Positions 1 through 8,540 of a stretch of 35,384 nucleotides of DNA are shown here, one piece after another. Within the stretch, counting starts at the first letter, position 1, and every line of letters starts with the position of its first letter. Under the pieces are notes generated by a model. It was not told the DNA's origin, did no database searches, and saw only the letters and a list, made by a program, of their open reading frames with translations. Made by a program: the position numbers and the translations under genes. Origin of the DNA: an uncultured Agathobacter sp. Lineage in GTDB: Bacteria; Bacillota; Clostridia; Lachnospirales; Lachnospiraceae. Location of the stretch: the NCBI GenBank assembly GCA_945910395.1, contig CAMDYX010000023.1, forward strand, positions 1 through 35,384, read 5' to 3'.

Positions 1-77
1 GTACTAAATTCGCAATAAATTGCTCATTAAGTGCCGACGCTTTTTAAACGTTCTAATTCAAATAGCAAAATTCATTC
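1..77 (-). repeat. Palindromic intergenic repeat, copy A (cut by window edge)
   Basis: This is one half of the long palindromic repeat described for copy B, in the opposite orientation and truncated by the window start. It contains the central GCAATAAATTGC loop region (about 12-23), the CGACGCTTTTTAAACG arm (about 36-50) and the outer arm ending in GCAAAATTCATTC at 77. It lies upstream of the LysR gene. The outermost flank seen in other copies (GGGACACA...) is not conserved here. Confidence 0.8.
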
Positions 78-170
78 TCTGCAACCCGAATCCGAAGGAG
101 AAATAAATACGAAAAAAGATATATTTCTAAATGGAAGAATTACAGATGGAATTACGTACCAAATTTTTAT

Positions 171-177
171 GAGGGGG
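171..177 (+). promoter_or_regulatory. Ribosome binding site deciding a TTG start
   Basis: GAGGGGG ends eight bases before the TTG at 186. No ATG fits this position, so the LysR gene most likely starts with TTG. Confidence 0.7.
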
Positions 178-185
178 TAAGCGTA

Positions 186-1091
186 TTGAATCAGAATTTA
201 TCATCGTACTGGATCTTTTATACCGTTGCTAATGCCGGAAATATCTCGAAGGCTGCAAAGGAATTGTATATCAGTCAGCCTGCCATCAGTAAATCCATTC
301 AAAAGCTGGAGGAAAGCTTAAATTGCAAGCTCTTTTTAAGAAGCTCCCGGGGTGTGCTCCTGACAGAAGAAGGCTTTCTGCTGTATGATCACGTCCGGGA
401 AGCCTTTGAGTCGCTTTCCGAGGGGGAAGAAAAATTAAAGCGTTCCATTGAGCTTGGTGTTGGTCATTTGCAGATTGGAGTAAGCACTACCCTTTGCAAA
501 TATCTTCTTCTTCCCTATTTGAAGGAATTTATCCACCAGAATCCCCATGTAAATATTTCCATCAAATGTCAGTCTACCTATGAAACCTTAAAGCTTTTGG
601 ATGAAAATAAAATTGACATCGGATTAATCGGAAAAACAGAGAACCTGAAGGGAATTTCCTTTTATCCCCTCGAAACCATCGAGGATATCTTCGTGGCAAA
701 CAATGAATATCTTGATAACCTGAAAGCCCGTGGAATTAACAGAGATCTGATATTGGAAAATTCCACTCTGATGCTTTTGGATAAAAATAATATTACCCGG
801 CAGTATATTGATGACTATTTTCAGGAAAATCACATTACTGTCGCCGATTCCATTGATGTATCAAATATGGATCTGCTGATTGACTTTGCAAAAATTGGTG
901 TTGGATGTGCCTGCGTGATTAAGAATTTTGTGGAAACCGAACTGGCGGATGGCACACTTTTGGAAATTCCACTCCCCATTGATATTCCAAAACGTGAGGT
1001 TGGTTTTGCTTTTAAAGAACACATCATGCCAACCAAGACACTTGCATCCTTTATTGATTTTTGCCAGAACTATAAACCGGAGGAAGCCTAA
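186..1091 (+). CDS. LysR-family transcriptional regulator
   Basis: A 301-residue protein with the standard LysR plan. An N-terminal winged helix-turn-helix covers roughly residues 5-65 (GNISKAAKELYISQPAISKS is a typical LysR recognition helix). An effector-binding domain of the periplasmic-binding-protein type follows from about 90 to 295. LysR proteins usually act as tetramers, sensing a small ligand through the C-terminal domain; the ligand here is unknown. The TTG start is chosen because of the GAGGGGG ribosome site eight bases upstream. The stop codon directly abuts the ATG of the next gene, whose ribosome site GGAGG lies inside the last codons of this one, so the two are translated together. 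LysR regulators often control a divergent neighbour; any such gene would lie left of the window. Confidence 0.93.
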   Translation: MNQNLSSYWIFYTVANAGNISKAAKELYISQPAISKSIQKLEESLNCKLFLRSSRGVLLTEEGFLLYDHVREAFESLSEGEEKLKRSIELGVGHLQIGVSTTLCKYLLLPYLKEFIHQNPHVNISIKCQSTYETLKLLDENKIDIGLIGKTENLKGISFYPLETIEDIFVANNEYLDNLKARGINRDLILENSTLMLLDKNNITRQYIDDYFQENHITVADSIDVSNMDLLIDFAKIGVGCACVIKNFVETELADGTLLEIPLPIDIPKREVGFAFKEHIMPTKTLASFIDFCQNYKPEEA

Positions 1092-1856
1092 ATGAAAGAG
1101 CAATTACATACCATACCAATTTCCGATGCAATGGAAAACGCAGGAGAATGTCCTTTTTGCTATATCGAGCGAAAAACAGAAGAACATGCCATGAATTACG
1201 TGTTAGGTCATGGTGCTTCCTATATGGAAGCCGATATCCGGGACATGACAGACCGTGAAGGCTTCTGCCGTGCTCATTTTAAGAAAATGTACGATTATGG
1301 AAATTCTCTTGGAAATGCCTGGATTCTAAAAACACTTACCCTTCGCCATATCAAGGAGATGCAAAAGGAATTTAAGGATTTCAAGCCCTCTTTCTCCGGG
1401 AAAAAGGGAGGACTGTTTAAGTCATCCTCCGGCAGCAGCAATTCCATCGTGGACTGGATCGATGAGCGGGAATCCTCCTGCTTTATATGCAACATGGTAA
1501 AAAATACCTTCCAGGCTTACATGAAAACCTTTTTCAATATGTATAAAAAAGATGCCGATTTCCGAAAACAGGTAGCCGAAACAAAAGGCTTCTGCCTCTC
1601 TCATTTTAAAGTATTGTGCCAGGGAGCCGATGAAGCGTTAAACGAAAAGGAACGAACGGAATTCTACGAAATGGTTCTCCCACTTATGGAGAAGAACTTA
1701 GACAGAATCTACGAGGATGTTGCCTGGTTTATTGAAAAGTATGACTACAAGAACAAGGATGCAGATTGGAAAAATTCCAAAGATGCCATTCAAAGAACGA
1801 TGCAGAAGCTGCGTGGCGGAGATCCTTCTCTTCCACCATTCCAATTAAAAAAATGA
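1092..1856 (+). CDS. DUF6062-type protein with two CxxC/CxxH sites
   Basis: A 254-residue soluble protein of unknown function that I recognise as a DUF6062-like family of clostridia. The sequence shows an internal duplication. CPFC at residues 20-23 is followed by GFCRAH with C59 and H62. CFIC at 130-133 is followed by GFCLSH with C168 and H171. Each half therefore offers three cysteines and a histidine with nearly equal spacing (35 and 34 residues between the inner cysteines), which suggests two matching metal sites, probably zinc or an Fe-S cluster (inference). No signal peptide or membrane segment is seen. A low-complexity Lys/Gly/Ser linker (about 103-118) separates the halves. It starts directly after the LysR stop codon, so it is probably co-expressed with that regulator and may be its partner. 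The family name is from memory; the metal-site reading is from the sequence. Confidence 0.75.
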   Translation: MKEQLHTIPISDAMENAGECPFCYIERKTEEHAMNYVLGHGASYMEADIRDMTDREGFCRAHFKKMYDYGNSLGNAWILKTLTLRHIKEMQKEFKDFKPSFSGKKGGLFKSSSGSSNSIVDWIDERESSCFICNMVKNTFQAYMKTFFNMYKKDADFRKQVAETKGFCLSHFKVLCQGADEALNEKERTEFYEMVLPLMEKNLDRIYEDVAWFIEKYDYKNKDADWKNSKDAIQRTMQKLRGGDPSLPPFQLKK

Positions 1857-1862
1857 TTTTCT

Positions 1863-2036
1863 TTTCAGAAATGTTTTTTTTGAATGAATTTTGCTATTTG
1901 AAATCAGAACGTTTAAAAAGCGTCGGCACTTAATGAGCAATTTATTGCGAATTTAGTACCGTTACGCTTTTTACAAGCGAAAGCGGGTTCTGATTCAAAT
2001 ATGCAAATTCATTCAAGGACACATTTCAAAAATGAA
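1863..2036 (+). repeat. Palindromic intergenic repeat, copy B (full length)
   Basis: A full copy lying between two convergent genes. The core runs 1882-2014 from GAATGAATTTTGC to GCAAATTCATTC, whose arms are near-perfect inverted repeats of about 28 bases. Inside, CGTTTAAAAAGCG pairs with CGCTTTTTACAAGCG, then CGGCACTTAAT with ATTTAGTACCG, and the tip is GCAAT-TT-ATTGC at 1937-1948. The whole element can fold as one long hairpin, and the flanks (GAAATGT left, ACATTTC right) extend the stem. It has no coding capacity. Its position suggests it could end transcription from both sides. The design resembles ERIC-type enterobacterial repeats, but the sequence is unrelated to any I know. Confidence 0.88.
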
Positions 2037-2048
2037 AGTTAAATATCG

Positions 2049-3587
2049 CTACTCTTCTCCATTTGCCACCAGTCTTGCATGTTCTCTTTGAATATCCGGA
2101 TCATTGGAAAGAATCGGTTCGATATCCTCTCCCTTAATCTTCCGGGCCACATAGTTATTGGTAATCTTCACAACCACCGGAGTAAGCGCAAGAACACCAA
2201 TTAAGTTCGGGATCATCATCAGTCCGTTGAAGGTATCTGAAATATCCCAGGCAAGGGAAGAAGTCATTACCGCACCGGAAATCATCATAAAAACAAATAC
2301 AAATCTGTAAATCTTTGCACCCTTCATACCAAAGAGATACTCAACAGCCTTTGAGCCATAATGAGACCAGCCCATTACCGTGGTAAATGCAAACAGCAGC
2401 ACCGCAACTGCAACAAACCATTCTCCCGGCTTACCGAACACCATACCAAAGGTACGTGCAACTAAGGTCGCATCATCTGTTCCTTCTACCACAAGTCCGG
2501 TATTCAAATCAATGGCTCCGGAGGAAAGCACTACGATAGCAGTCATGGTACATACCACAATCGTATCCGCAAACACTTCGAAAATACCCCAGAGTCCCTG
2601 CTTTACAGGTTCTTTTACGTTTGAATTACTATGTACCATAACAGAGGAACCAAGTCCGGCTTCATTGGAAAATACACCTCGCTTGCAGCCATTCTTCATG
2701 GTATTTAACCACAATGCAATGGCGCTTCCTGCAGCTCCTCCGGCTACTGCCTTCGGTCCAAATGCAAACTTAAAAATCGATAAGAGCATCGGTCCAAGGT
2801 TTCGGATGTTCACAAGAACAATAATTAAAGCACCGACCACATACACACAGGCCATGAACGGAACTACCTTTTCCGCAAAGGCTGCGATACGCTGCAGTCC
2901 ACCGATAATGATGAAGCCGCCTACAATCATAAGTGCAATTCCGATCAGCCAGTTTACGATGGATACCCCTAAAAATTCCGGCACAACAAGGGAGGAAAAG
3001 AAGGCGGATTCAATGTTTAAGGTAATCTTATTGATCTGACCCATATTTCCGATTCCAAAGGACGCAAGAATTGCAAATACCGAAAATATAACTGCCAGTG
3101 CCTTACCAAGTCCGGCACAGCCCTCATAGGAGCCAAGTCCATCTCTCAAATAGTACATGGCGCCACCGGACCATTCGCCATCCGGATTTTTCTTTCGATA
3201 GTAGATACCAAGTACATTTTCTGAAAAGTTCGTCATCATTCCAAGAAATGCTGCAATCCACATCCAAAATACTGCTCCCGGTCCTCCAATGCAGATAGCT
3301 GCACTGACGCCCGCGATATTTCCGGTACCAATGGTTGCTGCCAGTGCCGTACAAAGAGCCTGAAACTGTGAAACAGAACCTTTGTCCTGCTTTTTATGTG
3401 TATCCTTTTTTAATACAGATCCGATGGTTTTCCCCCACCAGTGGGAAAAATGAGTAATCTGAAAGCACCTTGTAATAACCGTACAAATCAGTCCTGTTCC
3501 AAGAAGAAGGATCAGTCCAAACCATCCCCAGGCAAAACTGTTTACCGTGTTATTAATCTCCGTGATATTCTTAATAAACTGCTCCAT
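2049..3587 (-). CDS. Sodium:alanine/glycine symporter (AGCS family)
   Basis: A 512-residue integral membrane protein with about ten or eleven hydrophobic segments. The family signature ATIGTGNIAGVSAAICIGGP lies near residues 85-104 and is followed by further conserved AGCS stretches (FSNEAGLGSS near 305). AGCS carriers import alanine or glycine with Na+ or H+ across the cytoplasmic membrane. Length matches the family (450-540). The ATG has AAGGGA nine bases upstream. It starts 23 bases after the leuS stop, so it probably lies in the same transcript. Downstream, palindromic repeat B separates it from the convergent LysR/DUF6062 pair. The exact amino-acid substrate cannot be read from sequence. 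Confidence 0.93.
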   Translation of the reverse strand: MEQFIKNITEINNTVNSFAWGWFGLILLLGTGLICTVITRCFQITHFSHWWGKTIGSVLKKDTHKKQDKGSVSQFQALCTALAATIGTGNIAGVSAAICIGGPGAVFWMWIAAFLGMMTNFSENVLGIYYRKKNPDGEWSGGAMYYLRDGLGSYEGCAGLGKALAVIFSVFAILASFGIGNMGQINKITLNIESAFFSSLVVPEFLGVSIVNWLIGIALMIVGGFIIIGGLQRIAAFAEKVVPFMACVYVVGALIIVLVNIRNLGPMLLSIFKFAFGPKAVAGGAAGSAIALWLNTMKNGCKRGVFSNEAGLGSSVMVHSNSNVKEPVKQGLWGIFEVFADTIVVCTMTAIVVLSSGAIDLNTGLVVEGTDDATLVARTFGMVFGKPGEWFVAVAVLLFAFTTVMGWSHYGSKAVEYLFGMKGAKIYRFVFVFMMISGAVMTSSLAWDISDTFNGLMMIPNLIGVLALTPVVVKITNNYVARKIKGEDIEPILSNDPDIQREHARLVANGEE

Positions 3588-3610
3588 AACTATGAGTCCC
3601 TTACATTAAC

Positions 3611-6031
3611 CTATTTTACTACAATATTTACAATTCTTCCCGGAACATAAATCTCTTTTACAATATTACCGGTAAGCTTATCTCCTAAGACTTCCTTTGC
3701 CTTTGCAATAACCTCATCCTTTGGATCATCTTTTCCGATTGCAAGAGTTCCCTTAATTTTTCCGTTGATCTGAATTGCAATTTCCACCGTATCCTCTACG
3801 CATTTTGCTTCGTCATAGGTCGGCCAGTTCTCAAATGCGATGGTATCATCATGGCCTAAAATCTGCCATACCTCTTCTCCCATATGAGGGCAGATGCAGG
3901 AAAGCATCTTAATCAGCCCTTCCGCATATTCTCTCGGACATTTTCCTGCCTTATAAACTTCATTGACAAAGATCATCATCTGACTGATAGCCGTATTGAA
4001 TGCAAGCTGCTCAAAGTCGTTGGTCACCTTCTTTACGGTCTGGTGATATACCTTTGTAAGGGTATCGTCATTCTCCTCGGTAATATTATCCGGATTCGTA
4101 AAGAAATTCCATACACGTGTAATGAATTTTCTTGCTCCCACTACACCGGTGGAGCTCCATGGCTTAGAAACCTCAAGAGGTCCCATAAACATCTCATAAA
4201 GGCGAAGGGTATCAGCACCATACTCTTCTACCACATCACTTGGATTTACCACAAATTCCGGGAATCTCTTTCCCATCTTAATGCCGTTCTCACCGAGAAT
4301 CATTCCCTGATGTACCAGCTTCTGGAAGGGCTCCTTTACCGGTGATAAACCGTTGTCATATAAAAACCGGTTCCAGATTCTCGAATAAATCAAGTGTCCG
4401 ACTGCATGCTCCGGACCACCTACATATAAGTCAACCGGAAGCCAATGCTTTAAGAGCTCCTGATTTGCAAATTCTTCGTTGTTATCCGGATCAATATATC
4501 TCATATAATACCAGGAGGATCCGGCAGAACCCGGCATGGTAGAGGTCTCTCTTACACCCTTAATGCCGTTCTTGTCGTACTGCTTCCACTCCGTTGCATT
4601 TTCAAGAGGAGCCTTTCCGTTCTTACCCTTATAATCCTCAAGCTCCGGTAAGATGAGCGGAAGCTCTTCATCCGGAAGGAAGTAGATAGAACCATCCTCC
4701 TTGTATACGCAGGGAACCGGCTCGCCCCAGTATCTCTGGCGGGCAAAAATCCACTCACGGAAGTGATAATTTACTTTACGTCTTGCAACGCCCATCTTTT
4801 CCAGCTTAACGGTAATTGCTTCCTTAGCATCCTCCACAACATATCCGGTAAACTCTTCGGAATTAATCAGCTTAAAGCCTTTTCCCAGATAATCGTGCTT
4901 TTCAAGAGCCTGCTGTGACACATCCACGCCCTCTCCATCGATAACCTGGATCATATCAACACCATGAACCTGTGCATACTCAAAGTCACGCTGGTCATGA
5001 CTGGGAACTGCCATAACGGCACCGGTACCATAGCTTGCAAGAACAAAGTCGCCAATGAAAAGCGGAACCTCTTTTCCGTTTACCGGGTTAATTGCATAAA
5101 GTCCCTCTAATCTGCATCCGGACTTGGTCTTGTTTAACTCGGTTCTGTCCATGTCATTCTTTTTTAGCGTTTCTTCAATATATGCTAAAACTTCTTCTTT
5201 ATTCTCAACACGATCCATAAGCCCCTTTACAATTTCTCCGTCCGGAGCAAGAACCATGAAGGTAATACCGTAAATGGTTTCAATACAGGTGGTATAAATC
5301 GAAAATTCTCCGCCACCGACAATCTTAAAATCCACCTCTACACCGGTGCTCTTACCGATCCAGTTGCGCTGGATTTCCTTTGTGGATACAGGCCAGTCGA
5401 TTTCCTCTAAGCCCTCCAGCAGCTTCTCCGCAAAAGCAGGCTGGTCGATTACCCACTGCTTCATATTCTTACGAACAACAGGGTATCCTCCACGCTCTGA
5501 TTTACCGTCAATGACCTCATCATTGGAAAGAACGGTTCCAAGCTCTTCGCACCAGTTAACCGGCATGTCGATATACTTTGCATAGCCGGCCTCGTAGAGC
5601 TTTTTAAAAATCCACTGCGTCCACTTATAGAACTTCGGATCAGAGGTTGCCACCATCTTTGACCAGTCATAATCAAATCCCAATTCCTTCAACTGCTTGG
5701 AAAAGGTCTTTATATTCTCCTGGGTAAATCCGTTTGGATGATTACCGGTGGTTACCGCATACTGCTCTGCCGGAAGTCCAAAGGAATCATATCCCATTGG
5801 ATGAAGAACATTATAGCCCTGCATTCTCTTCATACGTGACATAATATCCGTTGCCGTATATCCTTCCGGATGACCGGCATGAAGTCCTACTCCTGATGGA
5901 TATGGGAACATATCAAGTACATAATATTTCGGTTTTGAAAAATCCCAGACATCTGTCTTGAAGGTCTCGTGCTCCTCCCAGTATTTCTGCCATTTTGGCT
6001 CCACTACCTTGTGGTTGTAAATTTCTGCCAT
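3611..6031 (-). CDS. leuS: Leucyl-tRNA synthetase
   Basis: An 806-residue cytoplasmic class I aminoacyl-tRNA synthetase that charges tRNA-Leu. The HIGH motif appears as HAGH (in YPSGVGLHAGHPEGY, near residue 50). The KMSKS loop appears as KMGKR (in GIKMGKRFPEF), a variant I have seen in clostridial LeuRS. The CP1 editing domain lies between them, and the anticodon-binding and C-terminal domains complete the usual bacterial length. The ATG follows an AGAGG site. The gene sits 82 bases after the EAL gene, and this gap shows no T-box leader, so regulation by uncharged tRNA is not indicated. A small dyad, GCGGAA...TTCCGC, lies in the gap without a U-tract. The Na+/alanine symporter follows 23 bases downstream. 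Confidence 0.97.
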   Translation of the reverse strand: MAEIYNHKVVEPKWQKYWEEHETFKTDVWDFSKPKYYVLDMFPYPSGVGLHAGHPEGYTATDIMSRMKRMQGYNVLHPMGYDSFGLPAEQYAVTTGNHPNGFTQENIKTFSKQLKELGFDYDWSKMVATSDPKFYKWTQWIFKKLYEAGYAKYIDMPVNWCEELGTVLSNDEVIDGKSERGGYPVVRKNMKQWVIDQPAFAEKLLEGLEEIDWPVSTKEIQRNWIGKSTGVEVDFKIVGGGEFSIYTTCIETIYGITFMVLAPDGEIVKGLMDRVENKEEVLAYIEETLKKNDMDRTELNKTKSGCRLEGLYAINPVNGKEVPLFIGDFVLASYGTGAVMAVPSHDQRDFEYAQVHGVDMIQVIDGEGVDVSQQALEKHDYLGKGFKLINSEEFTGYVVEDAKEAITVKLEKMGVARRKVNYHFREWIFARQRYWGEPVPCVYKEDGSIYFLPDEELPLILPELEDYKGKNGKAPLENATEWKQYDKNGIKGVRETSTMPGSAGSSWYYMRYIDPDNNEEFANQELLKHWLPVDLYVGGPEHAVGHLIYSRIWNRFLYDNGLSPVKEPFQKLVHQGMILGENGIKMGKRFPEFVVNPSDVVEEYGADTLRLYEMFMGPLEVSKPWSSTGVVGARKFITRVWNFFTNPDNITEENDDTLTKVYHQTVKKVTNDFEQLAFNTAISQMMIFVNEVYKAGKCPREYAEGLIKMLSCICPHMGEEVWQILGHDDTIAFENWPTYDEAKCVEDTVEIAIQINGKIKGTLAIGKDDPKDEVIAKAKEVLGDKLTGNIVKEIYVPGRIVNIVVK

Positions 6032-6113
6032 ATTTTCGCCTCTTCTATAATTATTTGCGGAAAATCACATGTTCCGCCTATTTACACACAATAAATTTAT
6101 TCTACACATTGAC

Positions 6114-8045
6114 CTATATTTTGTCAATAAAACTGCCCGGTTCCTGATATTTCTTAACAAAAGTAAGGAACTCGTGTACCGATAGTGGCTTTGAGAAGAA
6201 ATATCCCTGAATGTAATCCACACCGACGCTACTCATCTCATCCAGCTGCTCTTTTGTCTCCACACCCTCTGCAACAACGAGCATTTCCATCTCATGCGCC
6301 AGCTTGATGGTGGACTGAACCACATATTTTGCCTTATAGTTTTCAAAGTAGGCACGGGTCATGTTCATATCAAATTTCATAATAGAAACCGGCATATCAA
6401 TCATGTAATCCAGATTCGACTGACCGTTTCCAAAATCATCTAGAGAAAAGGTCACGCCATACCGGATCAGCTGATTCATATTTTCGAGAAGTGTATTTTT
6501 AATCTGAACCGAGCCGGTCTCCGTAATTTCAAGATTGATCCACCAGGGCTTTACGGAATGCTTCTCCATCAGCTTTATGTAGCGGTCCGCCAGACTTTTC
6601 TGTTCGCACTGTACCACCGACAAATTGACTTCCACATATTCAATTCCCAGACTTTCCATTTGATGGGAATTCAAAAAAGCACAGGTCTTCTCGAAAATAC
6701 GATCCCCAATCCGAACAATCAGGCCACTCTCTTCTGCCACCGGAATAAAAACGCCCGGGCTTAAAATAGAACCGTCCCGATTACGAATCCGGGCCAGAAC
6801 CTCCGCAGACGAGAACTTACGCTTTTTGGTTGAATAAATCGGCTGAAGGAAGATTTCCACACGGTCCTCCTCCAAGGCATCAATGATTTCCTGCCTGGTA
6901 TCCTCATTCATTCTCAGTGCAGACAGCACATTCTCATTCACATAGCAGACCATGGTCTTATTCTTCTGCTGATTCTCTATCTTTACATACTGGAATACCT
7001 GAAGCAGCTCCTCCGGTGACGAAACAATCTGGCTGTCCGTTACCAGTACAAATAAAGTCTTTGGAAAACGATTTACCTTCTGAGATTTATTCTCATCTGC
7101 ATAAAAATAATCCGCATAAAATGTATCCTGTATTTCCTGAAAGGCAAGATTCATTTCATTAATATCCGGGAAGAGAATCAACAGCTCCTGGTCAATGTTT
7201 TTAAACACCTTCGCCTTCTTAAACTTTTCGCAAAAATGTACCAATTTGATAATGCATTCATTCACATAATCTGTCGGAACATTTTTCGTCTGAAAACAAG
7301 ACATGGAAATCAGCAGAATGCTCTTGGATTCTTTTCGCGCAAAACACTGCTTTAGATATTCCATCAACGCATGGGTGTGGAAGCAGCCCAGACGCTTGTC
7401 CATATTGTTTTCCGGATTTTCCAAAGAACAATACAAAATCAGCATACCAAGAGAGGAAGCAAATCCCACAATTAAAATCTGATTATAAAAGAACTGAATC
7501 AATGCAGCGGCAAACCAGATTGCCATCCATATTACAACCATACTGCTTCTTCTCTTATTTACAGATACTCTATGAACACCGATATTGATTAAAGTAGCCA
7601 ATACAAAAACAATTGCAAATAGATAGGTTATAAACACAGCAGGTCCATAGGTATATACATCTTCCCCATCCGAATAAATATAAATTGGAAGGCAAAAGAT
7701 AATGATAACTTCAATGATTGAAACAATGCTTGCATACAAAAATTTCTTATAGAAAATTCTCTCCTCGTAGATATCATTCAGTACATAAATAAAAGCTGCA
7801 TATCCCACCAGAACAACGGTTGCAATATAGCTCTTACATACAATTTTTACAAAAAGCTCCGGAAGTTCATTCTGAAAATGAATCGCAATTAAGGAGCACA
7901 TGTCCAAAAACACGCTTACATAGGTAATGCACATTACATGTAAAAACACATTCTCTGAATGTAAACCTACCTTTTTTTGATTAAAATAACTAATTAGAAG
8001 AATCGTTAAAACAATTAACCCACATAACTGAGTCGATATATTCAT
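6114..8045 (-). CDS. Membrane EAL-domain cyclic-di-GMP phosphodiesterase
   Basis: A 643-residue protein. The N-terminal 215 residues hold about seven hydrophobic segments, a probable membrane sensor. A poorly conserved middle region (about 225-375) may be a degenerate GGDEF-like domain, with no GGDEF motif visible. A C-terminal EAL domain runs from about 385 to 640. The catalytic signature looks complete: AEVLARI for EAL, VNLS, EITE, LDDFGNGQSNLDY for DDFGTGYS, KFD, VAEGVET and IQGYFFSKPL. It should therefore hydrolyse cyclic-di-GMP to pGpG. It starts 18 bases after the preceding small membrane gene, with a strong AGGAGGAAGGAGG ribosome region that contains that gene's stop. The cell also has an HD-GYP protein at 33552. 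Signal and output are unknown. Confidence 0.92.
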   Translation of the reverse strand: MNISTQLCGLIVLTILLISYFNQKKVGLHSENVFLHVMCITYVSVFLDMCSLIAIHFQNELPELFVKIVCKSYIATVVLVGYAAFIYVLNDIYEERIFYKKFLYASIVSIIEVIIIFCLPIYIYSDGEDVYTYGPAVFITYLFAIVFVLATLINIGVHRVSVNKRRSSMVVIWMAIWFAAALIQFFYNQILIVGFASSLGMLILYCSLENPENNMDKRLGCFHTHALMEYLKQCFARKESKSILLISMSCFQTKNVPTDYVNECIIKLVHFCEKFKKAKVFKNIDQELLILFPDINEMNLAFQEIQDTFYADYFYADENKSQKVNRFPKTLFVLVTDSQIVSSPEELLQVFQYVKIENQQKNKTMVCYVNENVLSALRMNEDTRQEIIDALEEDRVEIFLQPIYSTKKRKFSSAEVLARIRNRDGSILSPGVFIPVAEESGLIVRIGDRIFEKTCAFLNSHQMESLGIEYVEVNLSVVQCEQKSLADRYIKLMEKHSVKPWWINLEITETGSVQIKNTLLENMNQLIRYGVTFSLDDFGNGQSNLDYMIDMPVSIMKFDMNMTRAYFENYKAKYVVQSTIKLAHEMEMLVVAEGVETKEQLDEMSSVGVDYIQGYFFSKPLSVHEFLTFVKKYQEPGSFIDKI

Positions 8046-8063
8046 AGAATGCCCTCCTTCCTC

Positions 8064-8540
8064 CTATTCTTCCAAAACAAAATCCTTGTATCCATTCAGT
8101 AATCTCTGATTTTTTTCGAACTCACACTGATTGGCATTCTGACACACCTTATCACGGAAGCTTTGCATATTCTCCTCTGCCCCGTCAAGTTCTCCGTTTT
8201 CATATGCCCCTTTCCATATGCGATACTGTAGGTAATCCCAGTATCCGTCCACAGCCTCCCAATAGGGATCAAATTCCTCATCATACAGATCATACAGACA
8301 AAGCTCATCATATAAACCTTCGAAATCCCGGTCATAATAGTAACGGTCACAATATTCAAGGCGCTGCTCTTTGCTGTAAAACTTAGAGTCTTCCCAGGCT
8401 TCTTCAATCTTCATGGTCACCATCTGGTAAATGACAAAGATAATTATAAAAGCTGCAAAGAGCTTAATTAGAAATGGGATTATGTTTACCTGCGCATGAT
8501 CATTTTTATCCCAGTCCCAAAATTTAATCGACTTCACGAA
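8064..8540 (-). CDS. Small membrane protein, third member of a paralogous trio
   Basis: About 158 residues if translation starts at GTG 8540. The open frame also contains ATGs at 8561 and 8582. I prefer GTG because GGGATGGGAG lies just upstream and the overlap with the preceding gene then shrinks to 17 bases. One transmembrane helix (NIIPFLIKLFAAFIIIFVIY, about residues 14-33) is followed by a very acidic and aromatic domain rich in Asp, Glu, Tyr and Trp, presumably outside the membrane. That domain repeats the pattern of the two upstream proteins (a DF..LYDEL segment, then D.EF..Y......Y), so all three look paralogous. This one lacks the N-terminal zinc ribbon. Function unknown. It is tightly linked to the zinc-ribbon genes and to the EAL gene downstream. 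Confidence 0.7.
   Translation of the reverse strand, partial: FVKSIKFWDWDKNDHAQVNIIPFLIKLFAAFIIIFVIYQMVTMKIEEAWEDSKFYSKEQRLEYCDRYYYDRDFEGLYDELCLYDLYDEEFDPYWEAVDGYWDYLQYRIWKGAYENGELDGAEENMQSFRDKVCQNANQCEFEKNQRLLNGYKDFVLEE

Noticed and set aside
131-172. Short leader peptide before the LysR gene
   Set aside because: The 13-codon frame from ATG 131 has no properly placed ribosome site.
2380-3039. Plus-strand open frame of 219 codons opposite the alanine symporter
   Set aside because: Shadow of the AGCS gene; Ser/Thr/Pro-rich translation typical of antisense frames.
6032-6113. T-box leader for leuS
   Set aside because: The gap is only 82 bases, with no T-box core and no terminator; just a small GCGGAA/TTCCGC dyad.
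7140-7500. Active GGDEF domain in the EAL protein
   Set aside because: No GGDEF-like signature or metal-site residues are visible; the region is at most a degenerate relic.
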